Shown one piece after another: positions 23,963 through 32,540 of a DNA stretch of 32,699 nucleotides (positions are counted from its first letter, which is position 1; each line of letters starts with the position of its first letter). Both the position numbers and the translations under genes were made by a program. Source of the DNA: JBBRCX01 sp038204465 (GTDB lineage: Bacteria > Planctomycetota > Phycisphaerae > Tepidisphaerales > Tepidisphaeraceae); the NCBI GenBank assembly GCA_038204465.1, contig JBBRCX010000053.1, positions 1 through 32,699 of the forward strand. Direction: 5' to 3'. The notes beneath the pieces are model-generated. The model saw nothing but the letters and a program-made list of their open reading frames with translations. It was not told the DNA's origin and searched no databases.

Positions 23963-24954
23963 TGGCCGAGACCCAGTCGGCGGATCAGTCCGCGGCCGCA
24001 CAGGAAAACATGCCAGAACTGTTCGGCGATCGCCTGGTCCACGCCATCCAGAAGAAGCAATCCCCGATTTGTGTGGGCATCGACCCGATCTTTGAGATGC
24101 TGCCCGACGAAATTGCCGGAAACGCCGCCACTCGCAACGCCAATGATGCCGTAGCGGCCATCGATGCCATCTTCTCCTTCACGACGGCCGTGCTCGAGAT
24201 CATCGCCCCGCTCGTGCCCTGCGTGAAATTCCAGTCGGCCTATTTTGAGAAGTACCACTGGGAAGGCGTCGAATCGTATTACAGCCTGATCCAGGAGGCG
24301 GCCGACCTGGGACTGATCGTGATTGGCGACGTGAAGCGTGGCGACATCGGCAGCACCGCCGAGGCCTATGCCACCGCCCACCTCGCCGATCCCGCTTTTG
24401 ACGAAATGCAGGACACGGTCGTGCCTGACGCCATCACCGTGAACCCGATGATGGGACTCGACACGCTGCAGCCATTCGTCCAGACGGCGAAGGTGTTCAA
24501 CAAGGGCCTGTTCGTCCTGGTGCGCACCAGCAATCCCGGCGCAGCGGCTCTTCAGGACGTCCGGCTCCAGGACGGGAGGACCTGGTCGGAGATGGTCGCC
24601 GACGCGCTGCGCCCGATCGCTGCGGATGCTGAACTGGTGGGCTCGACCGGCTTCAGCTCCATCGGCGCAGTCGTTGGCGCGACGCAGCCACAAACCATGC
24701 AAAGTCTGCGCGAGCGGCTGCCGCAATCGATCTTCCTTCTGCCGGGCTACGGCGCCCAGGGCGCCACCGCCGACATGACCCGCGCCGCATTTCGCGACCG
24801 ACAGGGCGCGATCGTCTCCGCCAGCCGCAGCATCCTCTACGCTCATCGCGAGAAAAAGTACGTCGATCGCTTCGACGATGACTGGGAGCGATGCGTCGAG
24901 CAGGCCGTGGTGGACATGAAGGAAGATCTCGCGGGGATCGTCGGCGGTGGTTGA
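23962..24954 (+). CDS. pyrF: Orotidine 5'-phosphate decarboxylase (type 2)
   Basis: Final enzyme of UMP synthesis, decarboxylating orotidine 5'-phosphate in the cytoplasm. The TIM barrel carries CVGIDPIFEMLP, the Lys-bearing strand VKFQSAYFEKY, the catalytic DVKRGDIGSTAEAYA block, and the phosphate-binding end FLLPGYGAQGATADM, all of the type 2 (PyrF-2) form. From the ATG at 23962 it is 330 residues; the first 16 (MAETQSADQSAAAQEN) are low in conservation, so an ATG at 24010 is possible. It starts on the last base of the Clp-N gene. The final 45 bp, including the stop, are repeated just after the gene. Confidence 0.93.
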   Translation: MAETQSADQSAAAQENMPELFGDRLVHAIQKKQSPICVGIDPIFEMLPDEIAGNAATRNANDAVAAIDAIFSFTTAVLEIIAPLVPCVKFQSAYFEKYHWEGVESYYSLIQEAADLGLIVIGDVKRGDIGSTAEAYATAHLADPAFDEMQDTVVPDAITVNPMMGLDTLQPFVQTAKVFNKGLFVLVRTSNPGAAALQDVRLQDGRTWSEMVADALRPIAADAELVGSTGFSSIGAVVGATQPQTMQSLRERLPQSIFLLPGYGAQGATADMTRAAFRDRQGAIVSASRSILYAHREKKYVDRFDDDWERCVEQAVVDMKEDLAGIVGGG

Positions 24955-24999
24955 GTGAACATGAAAGAAGCCCTGGCGGGAATCGTCGGCGGTAGTTGA
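24910..24999 (+). repeat. Tandem duplication of the 3' end of pyrF (2 x 45 bp)
   Basis: 24910-24954 (the last 14 codons and stop of pyrF) is repeated at 24955-24999 with exact 45-bp period, ending in the same TGA. I count seven differences, giving VDMKEDLAGIVGGG against VNMKEALAGIVGGS. The copies are in frame, so read-through of the first stop would add 14 residues. Confidence 0.92.
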
Positions 25000-25078
25000 A
25001 GCGACGCGCGCAGCGGGATGACGAGATGTCGGGCCCGTGATCTCGACGCGCCCACACTACCGGGGCGATACTTCCGCC

Positions 25079-26383
25079 ATGCTTGAAGTTCGCGGGAAGC
25101 GCGTGACCGTCGCCGGCCTCGGCCGTTTCGGCGGCGGCATTGCGGTCGCCCGCTGGCTCGTGAGCCAGGGCGCTCACGTCCTGGTCACGGATAAAGCTTC
25201 CGCGGACAAGCTGACCGACTCGGTCCAACAGCTCGAAGACCTTCCCGTGGAGTTTCGTCTCGGCGAGCACCGCGAAGAAGACTTTACCAAGGCCGATCTC
25301 GTCGTGGCCTCGCCCGCTATTCCTCCCGACAATCCCTACCTCCAGGCGGCCCGTCGCGCGAGCGTGCCGGTGACCACGGAAATCCGGCTCTTCATCGAGC
25401 GCTGCCCCGCGACAGTCCTTGGCGTCACGGGAACCAAGGGCAAATCAACCACGACCGCGATGCTCGGACGCATCCTTTCCGAGCGCTTCCGCGCCTGGGT
25501 CGGCGGCAATATCGGGGTGTCGCTCCTGGCCGACTTGGAAAAGATCGATAAGACGCATCTGATCGTGCTGGAACTGTCGAGCTACATGCTTGAATACCTC
25601 GGCGAAATGGGATGGTCGCCCCATGTTGCGCTGGTGACGATGATCGCTGCCGACCACCTCGATTGGCACGGCTCGATGCCCGCCTATCTGGAAGCGAAGA
25701 AGAACCTGCTGCGTTTTCAACGGCCGGATGATTACGCGGTGGTGAATGAACAGAGCCCGCAGGCCCTGGAGTTGACGCGCCACACGCAAGGCCGCGTCGT
25801 GCGCTTCGGGCTGGATGGACGCCGTCCGTTCCAGCTGATCCTTCCGGGCCAGCACAACCAGCTGAATGCCCAGGGCGCCTTCGCAGCCGCGGCCCTCCTC
25901 GGCGTCAGCTGGGAGCAGGCGCAGGACGCGCTGCGCGATTTTCGCGGGCTCCCCCATCGACTCCAGCTTGTCCACGAGCGCCACGGCGTGCGCTACTACA
26001 ACGATTCGATCGCCACCGTCCCGGAGGCGGCGCTCGCGGCGCTCGATTCGTTCCCGTCGAAGCGGGTGATCCAGATCGTCGGCGGCTACGACAACAACAT
26101 GCCGTTGACCGCGATGTGCGGCGCGCTGATCGAACGGGCAAAGGCGATTCTCTGCATCGGCCAGACCGGCAAGAAAATCGCGACCACCCTTGCCGAGACC
26201 CCGAGCCAGAGCGCAGCCACGGTTTATGATTGCGGCGATCTCAGCACCGCCGTCGGCATTGCCCGAAAGATTGCCGCCGCCGGCGATGTGGTGCTGCTCA
26301 GCCCCGGCAGCAAGAGCTACGACCAGTTCATCAACTTCGAAGCCCGCGGCGAAGCGTTCACAAAGCTCGTCACAGCGCCCTGA
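25079..26383 (+). CDS. murD: UDP-N-acetylmuramoylalanine-D-glutamate ligase
   Basis: Adds D-glutamate to UDP-MurNAc-L-Ala in the cytoplasmic phase of peptidoglycan synthesis. The 434 residues show the three Mur-ligase domains: an N-terminal Rossmann-like UDP-binding domain (VTVAGLGRFGGGIAVARWL), the central ATPase with GVTGTKGKSTTTAML (P-loop GTKGKST, 118-124) and the lysine/metal region HLDWHGSMPAYLEAK, and the C-terminal domain (LPHRLQLVHERHGVRYYNDSIAT, IVGGYDNNMPL, LLSPGSKSYDQFINFEARGEAF). The ATG at 25079 is chosen because relatives start at this strand; a GTG at 25037 adds 14 unlike residues. It is not in a dcw cell-wall cluster. It follows pyrF on the same strand but has about 80-bp spacing from the repeat. 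Confidence 0.93.
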   Translation: MLEVRGKRVTVAGLGRFGGGIAVARWLVSQGAHVLVTDKASADKLTDSVQQLEDLPVEFRLGEHREEDFTKADLVVASPAIPPDNPYLQAARRASVPVTTEIRLFIERCPATVLGVTGTKGKSTTTAMLGRILSERFRAWVGGNIGVSLLADLEKIDKTHLIVLELSSYMLEYLGEMGWSPHVALVTMIAADHLDWHGSMPAYLEAKKNLLRFQRPDDYAVVNEQSPQALELTRHTQGRVVRFGLDGRRPFQLILPGQHNQLNAQGAFAAAALLGVSWEQAQDALRDFRGLPHRLQLVHERHGVRYYNDSIATVPEAALAALDSFPSKRVIQIVGGYDNNMPLTAMCGALIERAKAILCIGQTGKKIATTLAETPSQSAATVYDCGDLSTAVGIARKIAAAGDVVLLSPGSKSYDQFINFEARGEAFTKLVTAP

Positions 26384-26399
26384 CCCCCCTGCCCCCTCT

Positions 26400-26561
26400 C
26401 ACGTTCACGGTCGCCCGCCCCCAGCGGCATTGACGCATTGACTGAGGTCAAGAATTGGACCCGTCCCGGTTAATTCGTTCCACGTTCACGGTCGCCCGCC
26501 CCCAGCGGCATTGACGCATTGACTGAGGTCAAGAATTGGACCCGTCCCGGTTAATTCGTTC
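26400..26561 (+). repeat. 81-bp direct tandem repeat, two copies
   Basis: 26400-26480 and 26481-26561 appear identical over 81 bp by eye. Each unit contains TTGAC-TGAG-GTCAA, a perfect 5-bp inverted repeat, then a larger imperfect palindrome (GAATT ... AATTC arms around GGACCCGTCCCGGTT), and ends with the 19-bp unit that is amplified further downstream. Confidence 0.95.
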
Positions 26562-26600
26562 CGTCCCGGTTAATTCGTTCCCGTCCCGGTTAATTCGTTC
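26462..26600 (+). repeat. Nested 19-bp repeat, four copies
   Basis: CGTCCCGGTTAATTCGTTC occurs at 26462-26480, 26543-26561, 26562-26580 and 26582-26600. The first two are the ends of the 81-bp units; the last two are extra copies added after the second unit, one with a single extra C before it. Confidence 0.95.
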
Positions 26601-27347
26601 CATCCAGGGCCACATGGAAATAGCGCTCGCAGCGCCCATGGCGCAAACCGGCCGGCCCCGCCGCATTTCCGATCGGTTCTCGCTCGACCAACAGCTCAAC
26701 CTCCTGATTCAGGAGCTTCTTGGGAAATTCATCGCTGTGAATCGCCGCTCGCTGTTGGAGCAGGCGCACCCATCCTAGATCTTCAGGGAAGCGCGCTGCC
26801 GAGCGGTCTGGTGATCACCCAGAAGTGGAAGCGAAGTAGTGCCCGCGGCGCTTCGAATCGAGCCCTCAAACGCGCTCGCGCGGGCCGGTTTTTCGTTGAC
26901 AGTTGGAGCTGACGGTGCTTTAATTCTTTGTATGCGATCGCTTGCCGAAGTTCCCGCCTCAATTATCAATCCTTCATCCCCTTTTGACCTCGGCGACTGA
27001 TCGCAATGGGTGGTTGGTTGATCCGCAACGGGAGCGCCACGCCGCAAGGAGTCGGTCGAGTTCAACGGCGACATCCTGATGATGTGTGATGACGGCATCC
27101 ACACCTGGGATTGTTTCGGCGGCGAGAACTCCAAAGCCCGGCGAGCGTCTCATCTTATGAGGCGTGCAGTGAACCGGAAAGAGGATGTTTGCACTGGAGA
27201 AGCACAGTTGTTCCCCGGTATTTTTGACGTTACACCATAGAGCGATGCACCCGGCGGCCGTCGGTCCCCTTCGACGCGCCGCAAAACCAACCTCCGCGAC
27301 CGATCCCATCCGGCAGGTCCCGCCGCGGAGACACGAGGAGCCGAACC

Positions 27348-29486
27348 ATGGCAACCGCCCGCTTTGCGTGGGGAATCGACGTCGGCAACCGCGCCCTCAA
27401 GGCCGTCAAGCTGGTTCGCGGACCGGAAGGCGTTCGAATTGATGATATCGAGGTCATCGAACACGAACACGTCCTTTCCAACGCCGGCGACAACCGCGAA
27501 ACACTTATTCAAGCCGCGCTCTCCAACTTTGTGCAGCGGCACGCGACCAAAGGCGCAGCCGTCGCGGTGGGCGTGAGCGGCCAGTCGAGCTTCGCGCGAT
27601 TCATCAAGCTGCCGCCCGTCGAGCCCAAAAAGATCCCCGAGATCGTGCGCTTCGAAGCAATCCAGCAGATCCCCTTCCCCCTCGATGATGTCGAGTGGAG
27701 CTACCAACTTTTCCAGGATCCCGGCTCTCCCGACATCGAAGTCGGAATCTTCGCCATGCGCAAAGAGCTGGTGAACCAGCACATCAAGTATTTCACCGAC
27801 GCCGGGCTCAACGTCCAGGTCGTGCAGATGAATCCCCTGGCCGTTTACAACGCGATGTACTACGACGACCGCATCAAGGGCACGACGATGATCGTCGACC
27901 TCGGCGCCGAGAACACCGATCTCATCATCGCCGAGGGTGAAACGATCTGGCTGCGCTCGATTCCGATCGGCGGCAACAACTTCACCGAGGCGCTGGTCAA
28001 GAACTTCAAGCTCAAATTCCCCAAGGCCGAGGACCTCAAGCGCAACGCCGCAACCAGCAAGTATGGGCGCCAGATCCTGCAGGCGATGCGGCCGGTGTTT
28101 GCCGACCTCGTCGCCGAGATCCAGCGCTCGATCGGTTTTTACGCATCCGTTCACCGCGACTCGCGCATCACCCGCGTGTTGACGCTTGGCGGAACGTTCC
28201 GGCTTCCAGGCTTGATGAAGTACCTCCAGCAGAACCTGCAGCTCGAAGTGCTGCGCATCGACCGCCTGGGCACGGGGGCCCCGGACGACGCGCGGCTGGC
28301 GGCATTGTTCAACGAGAACATCCTCTCGTCGGTCAGCGCCTATGGCCTGGCGCTGCAGGCGCTGGGTGAAGCGAAGATCAGCAGTTCGCTCCTTCCCCAG
28401 CAGATCCGCCGCGAGCGCATGTGGCGCGAGAAGACCAAGTGGTTCGCGGCCGCGGCCGCGATGGTCATCGCCTGCCCCGCCATTGCCGTCGGCCGGCTCT
28501 ATTACGACCGGGTGCAATACGAGCAGCAGTCCTCAGCGCGCGAGCAAATCCAGAAGGTCGAAAGCGAGGCGCGCGGGTTTGATTCGCAATGGAAGGAGAT
28601 TCAAAGCCGCGGCGCGCCCGATCGCGACCAGATCGCCGCTGTCAAAGCGGTCGAGCAGTACCGCTCCGTGTGGGGCAGGTTCATCGCCGACGTCGGCGCG
28701 TCGCTGCCCATACCCAAGGTGAAGGAACTCGCGAGCGGTGATGTCGAAGCGATCAAGAAGATTCCGCGCAATCAGCGCGATCAGATCTTCATTACGGATA
28801 TCGTTGCCACCTATGACGACAACATGGGCCCGAAGCTGAACCTGAAAGACCCGGAATTCAACGCCCTGGCCAACACTTCAGCGCCTGCGACGGTTCGGCC
28901 GCAGCCGCGCGTAACGATCACCAAGGGCAAGAAGCCGCCACCGCCGCGAATCGTCGCTCCCACCGTTGAGGGGCCGGACACCTCGGGAAATCTGCGCGGC
29001 TTCCTCGTCACCGTCCGTTGTACGACTCCCTTCGCGAACTACCGCCTCCTGCAGGACGCGACCGCACAGGCTCTCGCGAAGGCGGGTAGCAACGGTCCGG
29101 CTCCTCATGCCTACAAGGTCGCCCGCGTCACGATCCCGATGGCGGCCAAGGTGAATCCCAACGACACGCGCCTGATCGCCCCGCCCGGCAAGGCCAAGAC
29201 GGCGCCGTTGCGAGCCGCGCCCCGCACCCCGGTAGCGGGCGCTGTCGGTGCCGGCGCCGGAGCCGTCAGCGCAGCGCAAGCGGCGAAAGACGCCCAAGTA
29301 GAGGCGCTCTATCAGATGCCCGCACCGCAGGCCGGCGGGGTGCAGGACGTGCCGATCGACCCCACCAGGGACATGTTCACCGGTGAGGACAGGACCGGCG
29401 ACTATGAGGTGATCTTTCTCCTCGCCGTGCTCCTCGATCCGCCGGCCGCCAGTGCCGCCGGTCCGACGGCAAGCGCGGGCGGATGA
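27348..29486 (+). CDS. pilM: PilM-like actin-fold protein fused to a PilN-like membrane domain
   Basis: A 712-residue protein with two parts. Residues 1-360 are PilM, the cytoplasmic actin-like ATPase fold of type IV pilus and type II secretion inner-membrane platforms: WGIDVGNRALKAVKL, FARFIKLPPVEPKKIPEIVRFEAIQQIPFPL, TMIVDLGAENTDLII, IPIGGNNFTEAL and LTLGGTFRLPGLMKYL. A membrane segment follows at about 365-386 (WFAAAAAMVIACPAIAVG), then a coiled coil and a C-terminal alpha/beta region, the layout of PilN. In most bacteria pilM and pilN are separate genes. The ATG has GAGGAG seven bases upstream. Downstream, an Ala/Gly/Pro-rich linker precedes a short C-terminal domain (YEVIFLLAVLLDP). First gene of a three-gene operon. 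Confidence 0.85.
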   Translation: MATARFAWGIDVGNRALKAVKLVRGPEGVRIDDIEVIEHEHVLSNAGDNRETLIQAALSNFVQRHATKGAAVAVGVSGQSSFARFIKLPPVEPKKIPEIVRFEAIQQIPFPLDDVEWSYQLFQDPGSPDIEVGIFAMRKELVNQHIKYFTDAGLNVQVVQMNPLAVYNAMYYDDRIKGTTMIVDLGAENTDLIIAEGETIWLRSIPIGGNNFTEALVKNFKLKFPKAEDLKRNAATSKYGRQILQAMRPVFADLVAEIQRSIGFYASVHRDSRITRVLTLGGTFRLPGLMKYLQQNLQLEVLRIDRLGTGAPDDARLAALFNENILSSVSAYGLALQALGEAKISSSLLPQQIRRERMWREKTKWFAAAAAMVIACPAIAVGRLYYDRVQYEQQSSAREQIQKVESEARGFDSQWKEIQSRGAPDRDQIAAVKAVEQYRSVWGRFIADVGASLPIPKVKELASGDVEAIKKIPRNQRDQIFITDIVATYDDNMGPKLNLKDPEFNALANTSAPATVRPQPRVTITKGKKPPPPRIVAPTVEGPDTSGNLRGFLVTVRCTTPFANYRLLQDATAQALAKAGSNGPAPHAYKVARVTIPMAAKVNPNDTRLIAPPGKAKTAPLRAAPRTPVAGAVGAGAGAVSAAQAAKDAQVEALYQMPAPQAGGVQDVPIDPTRDMFTGEDRTGDYEVIFLLAVLLDPPAASAAGPTASAGG

Positions 29487-29527
29487 AGAAGACGAGGGAA
29501 GCAGCAGTTAATATCTGAGGTGGCACC

Positions 29528-30727
29528 ATGGAACTGGTTCGAAAGAATATCCTGAGCATCGTCTGCGGCGTGATCGCGGTGCTCGCCCTGGTCTCTCTCG
29601 TCTGGCCCATCAGTCCCATGTATGCGGAATTGCAGACGACGCTTGATTCCCGAAAAAAGGCGGCGGAACAGCTTGTCGCGCTCAAGAACTCCCCTCGCTT
29701 TCTCCCGGTGATCGAGCTGGACAACCCCAAGCCCGGCACCCTCGTCCAGTTCCCAAACAGGGCCATCATCGAAGCCGGCGGCGAGGCGACAAAGAAAGTG
29801 CAGGATCAAAGTCGGCTCATCCTCGAGAAGGCCAAGGAGCTGAACAAGCATGAGCTGCTCCTGCCCAAGGAAACTGAGTTCTCCGCCTTCGAATTCCGCG
29901 ACGAGTACAACAAGCTGTTCAAGCCGGGGCCCAAGAGCTTCAGCGACATTCTCAACGCCACGCTCCCCCCGGATGACAACGACATCGCGGCCGCCGCCGA
30001 GGAACTGTGGAACAAGGAATACAAGATCAAGATCGTTGCACGCGGCCAACAAAATAACCGGCTGGCGGTGGTTCAGGCATTCAATACGATCAGGGACAAG
30101 CTGCCCGAGCAGATGCGCATCGCGCGGGCGGCGAATTTCCGCATGTACCTGGAGCCCGACGCGATTCAGCCGAGCGCCGCCATCGATCCAAAGCTCACCC
30201 CCAGTCCATTCGACATCTGGTTCGCCCAGCAGGCGCTCTGGGTCCAGCAGGACGTGGCGCAGAGCCTTGCTAACGCCAATGCTTCGGCGAAGCAGGGAAT
30301 CATCGATGCTCCGATCAAGCACCTGCTGACCCTGCAGGTGGTCTTTGGGCCGGACGTTTATGTCTGGAGCGATCAGGGACCTGCGGCAACATCGGCCATT
30401 CCGAAGGCCTACAACAAGTCGCCCACCGGACGCGTTTCCAACACCCTGTACGACGTCGTGCAGTTCACCCTCGGCCTGCGGGTTGACGCCACGCGCATCC
30501 CGGCGGTCATCGAGGAATTGGAGCGCGAGAAGCTCATTACCGTTCGCCAGATGACAGTCAGCAGCGTCAACTCCCGCGAGGCGCTGCGCAACGGTTATGT
30601 CTATGGCACCGCCCCCGTCGCGGAAGTGATCCTCGATTGTGAGGAACTGTTCCTGCGCGATTTGCAGAACCAGTACATGCCCGAGGAAGTGAAAGAGTTC
30701 CTCGGGATCAAGACGAAGGAGCAGTAG
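29528..30727 (+). CDS. Single-pass inner-membrane protein, PilO position
   Basis: A 399-residue protein with one N-terminal membrane segment (residues about 9-28, ILSIVCGVIAVLALVSLVW) and a large periplasmic part that begins with a coiled coil (AELQTTLDSRKKAAEQLVAL). The C-terminal region (VSNTLYDVVQFTLGLRVDATRIPAVIEELEREKLITVRQMTVSSVNS) has the form of the ferredoxin-like domains of PilO. The assignment rests on topology and position after PilM-PilN; sequence similarity is not obvious to me. GAGGTGG lies just before the ATG. 41 bp separate it from the upstream gene. Confidence 0.65.
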   Translation: MELVRKNILSIVCGVIAVLALVSLVWPISPMYAELQTTLDSRKKAAEQLVALKNSPRFLPVIELDNPKPGTLVQFPNRAIIEAGGEATKKVQDQSRLILEKAKELNKHELLLPKETEFSAFEFRDEYNKLFKPGPKSFSDILNATLPPDDNDIAAAAEELWNKEYKIKIVARGQQNNRLAVVQAFNTIRDKLPEQMRIARAANFRMYLEPDAIQPSAAIDPKLTPSPFDIWFAQQALWVQQDVAQSLANANASAKQGIIDAPIKHLLTLQVVFGPDVYVWSDQGPAATSAIPKAYNKSPTGRVSNTLYDVVQFTLGLRVDATRIPAVIEELEREKLITVRQMTVSSVNSREALRNGYVYGTAPVAEVILDCEELFLRDLQNQYMPEEVKEFLGIKTKEQ

Positions 30728-30791
30728 TCTCCGGGCGGCCCCCTGCTTCGGCCGCTGGATTGCAGCCCATTCATAGAACGGCAGGTGTGCG

Positions 30792-32411
30792 ATGCAAAAG
30801 TTTCTCGCGCTTCTCGAAAAGAACGTCCAATGGTTCGCGCTGGGCCTTGGGACCATCCTGCTTCTGTGGACGCTGTACACATACGTGCTGCAGCCGCCCG
30901 TCTTCGTCGTGCAGCGCGGGCAAACGCTCACCGCGGCAGAGATCGACCCGGCGACGGTCAAAGGGCCCGTGATGGATCTTCGGCATGACATCGACAGGAA
31001 GCCCGATGACACGCTGCAGAAGATGCAGGCGCCGAACTACGTCGATTCCTTTGAAAACGTCATCAAGAATCCGGGGCTTCCAAAGCTCGTCCGTCTGCCG
31101 ATGCCGAGTTCGGTGAGCGGCGTCAACGTGATCCGCGACATCCCGGGCGGTGCAGCGGAAGGAATCGTCGTCACCGAACTGCCCTCCATTCCACGACCAG
31201 AGCTGGATCAGACCCAGACCGGCCGATCTACCGTCCAGCTGCCGAATCCAAATGCGCAGCCCCAGCCCGGCAACGTGAAGGTAGAACTGCCCACTGAGGA
31301 CCGCGACTGGGTTCGGCAGACCGCCAAGATCCCGATGGCCAAGTTGCTGAACGAATTCAACAAGACGTTCAACACGCCGAAGGTAAGGGAAAAAGGCATC
31401 AACCTGATGCAGACGGCGGTGCTGCAGGTGGAGTTGATTCGTCAGGAGCGACTGCCCAATGGGGAGCCCGGTCAGGAGGAAGTGGTTCCGGGCCTGCAGA
31501 TCACGCCGAAAAAACCGTTCCCGCCGGCAAACGCACCACCGGAAGACGTCCTGAACTATCTGGACTGGGCGAACAAGAACAACGCCGACATCACCAATCC
31601 AGGCTTTTATCAGGTGATCGAAGGCGATCAGCCGGGCAAGGCTCCGATTCAGAAGCCGCGACCGGTCGTGAATACCCCGCCGCCGCCGCCCGCTGAGACC
31701 CCGCATCCGCGACCGAGGCCGCCCGCAAAACCGGCGAAGAAATACGCGCCGCAGGACGCACAAAGACCGGCCAACGGCCTGATGCCGACGGCCGGTCCGG
31801 GCCTGCCCGCTCCTCCCGGCGGCTCCATCTTCGGCGGCACTACTCCCGGCACTGGTGCCGACAAAGGTCCGGCAAGGTTTGACGTCGCTCAGGCCGGACA
31901 GGCGCAGCCGATTGACGTCGTCGCATACGACGACTCCGTCAAGCCGGGGCACACCTATCGATATAAGATGCGCTACAAGCTGCTGAATCCGCTCTACCAG
32001 ACCGTCAACCTCGCTCCCCCGAACCTGTCGGGCCAGTTCGCGCTGGTTTCGCAGGACAGCACCTGGTCCGACTGGGTAACCGTCACGCCCCGCGTCACGT
32101 TCTTCGTTGCCTCCACGTTCAGCGACACCGTGCGCTTCGATGTCTTCACCTGGGAGCGCGGCCGGCTCGTGCGCAAGCCCTTCAGCGCCCGCGCTGGTGA
32201 CACCATCGCCGACACGAGCTGGATCCTGGTCGACCAGCGCAAGGACATTCGCAACAACGAGGACTACATCCTGCTGGTGAACCAGGAGACAGGCATTACC
32301 GAGCGCCGCGACATCGCCGCCGACCGGCGCAATCCACAGTACCAGCAGATGCAGAAGGAAGCCGTCGCCGATAGCGGCGGCAGCGCGCCGACGGCGCAGG
32401 CGTTCAGATAG
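30792..32411 (+). CDS. Single-pass inner-membrane protein with Pro-rich linker, third gene of the pil-like operon
   Basis: A 539-residue protein I do not recognise. It has one N-terminal membrane segment (residues about 14-34, WFALGLGTILLLWTLYTYVL), a long region rich in Pro and polar residues, an extreme Pro stretch near 298-320 (TPPPPPAETPHPRPRPP), and a C-terminal beta-rich domain (PIDVVAYDDSVKPGHTYRYKMRYKLLNPLYQ to DEDYILLVNQETG-like). The architecture, an inner-membrane anchor, flexible periplasm-spanning linker and folded end, resembles PilP or GspC-type connectors, but this is inference. The ATG follows AGGTG. A strong terminator ends the operon at 32446. Confidence 0.65.
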   Translation: MQKFLALLEKNVQWFALGLGTILLLWTLYTYVLQPPVFVVQRGQTLTAAEIDPATVKGPVMDLRHDIDRKPDDTLQKMQAPNYVDSFENVIKNPGLPKLVRLPMPSSVSGVNVIRDIPGGAAEGIVVTELPSIPRPELDQTQTGRSTVQLPNPNAQPQPGNVKVELPTEDRDWVRQTAKIPMAKLLNEFNKTFNTPKVREKGINLMQTAVLQVELIRQERLPNGEPGQEEVVPGLQITPKKPFPPANAPPEDVLNYLDWANKNNADITNPGFYQVIEGDQPGKAPIQKPRPVVNTPPPPPAETPHPRPRPPAKPAKKYAPQDAQRPANGLMPTAGPGLPAPPGGSIFGGTTPGTGADKGPARFDVAQAGQAQPIDVVAYDDSVKPGHTYRYKMRYKLLNPLYQTVNLAPPNLSGQFALVSQDSTWSDWVTVTPRVTFFVASTFSDTVRFDVFTWERGRLVRKPFSARAGDTIADTSWILVDQRKDIRNNEDYILLVNQETGITERRDIAADRRNPQYQQMQKEAVADSGGSAPTAQAFR

Positions 32412-32445
32412 CAGGCCTCGAGATAACTCTTCCTCGATCGAATCC

Positions 32446-32475
32446 AGGGCGCCGCGGCGGCGCGGCGCCCTCTTT
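32446..32475 (+). terminator. Strong intrinsic terminator of the pil-like operon
   Basis: AGGGCGCCGCG (32446-32456), loop GCGG and CGCGGCGCCCT (32461-32471) form a perfect 11-bp stem followed by CTTTG. It starts 35 bp after the stop codon of the third operon gene. Confidence 0.85.
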
Positions 32476-32540
32476 GTCAGCCTGCCGGCTCGCGGGAGGC
32501 AAACCTTGTGTTGCGCTCGCCCGATCCATACGATTTTCAT

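Larger units (their letters stand above)
26384..27347. other. Gene-poor region between murD and pilM
   Basis: About 960 bp. The left part holds the 81-bp tandem repeat and nested 19-bp units (26400-26600). From 26601 on no gene is convincing. A plus-strand frame (26536-26778) begins inside the repeat. A minus-strand frame near 26590-26815 reads more naturally (FPEDLGWVRLLQQRAAIHS, then FPKKLLNQEVELLVE) but has no start and ends in the repeat, so it may be a decayed fragment. GC-rich half-palindromes followed by TTTTT near 26870-26895 could be a weak terminator. Confidence 0.5.

Noticed and set aside
23194..24846. 550-codon minus-strand frame across Clp-N and pyrF
   Set aside because: It covers two well-supported genes on the other strand and shows no motif of its own.
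26462..26600. Four 19-bp repeats considered as a CRISPR array
   Set aside because: Spacing is 62, 0 and 1 bp, with no unique spacers of constant length and no cas genes.
26984..27234. Plus-strand frame reading FNGDILMMCDDGIHTWDCFGG
   Set aside because: It superficially resembles an H-X9-DG prepilin end, but an in-frame stop lies close upstream and there is no start.
27150..28517. 455-codon minus-strand frame opposite pilM
   Set aside because: Composition of a mirror frame; the PilM frame is supported by family motifs and a ribosome site.
30771..32540. 589-codon minus-strand frame opposite the third pil-like gene
   Set aside because: No signal, no motif, and it crosses the strong terminator at 32446-32475; the plus frame has a membrane anchor and a ribosome site.
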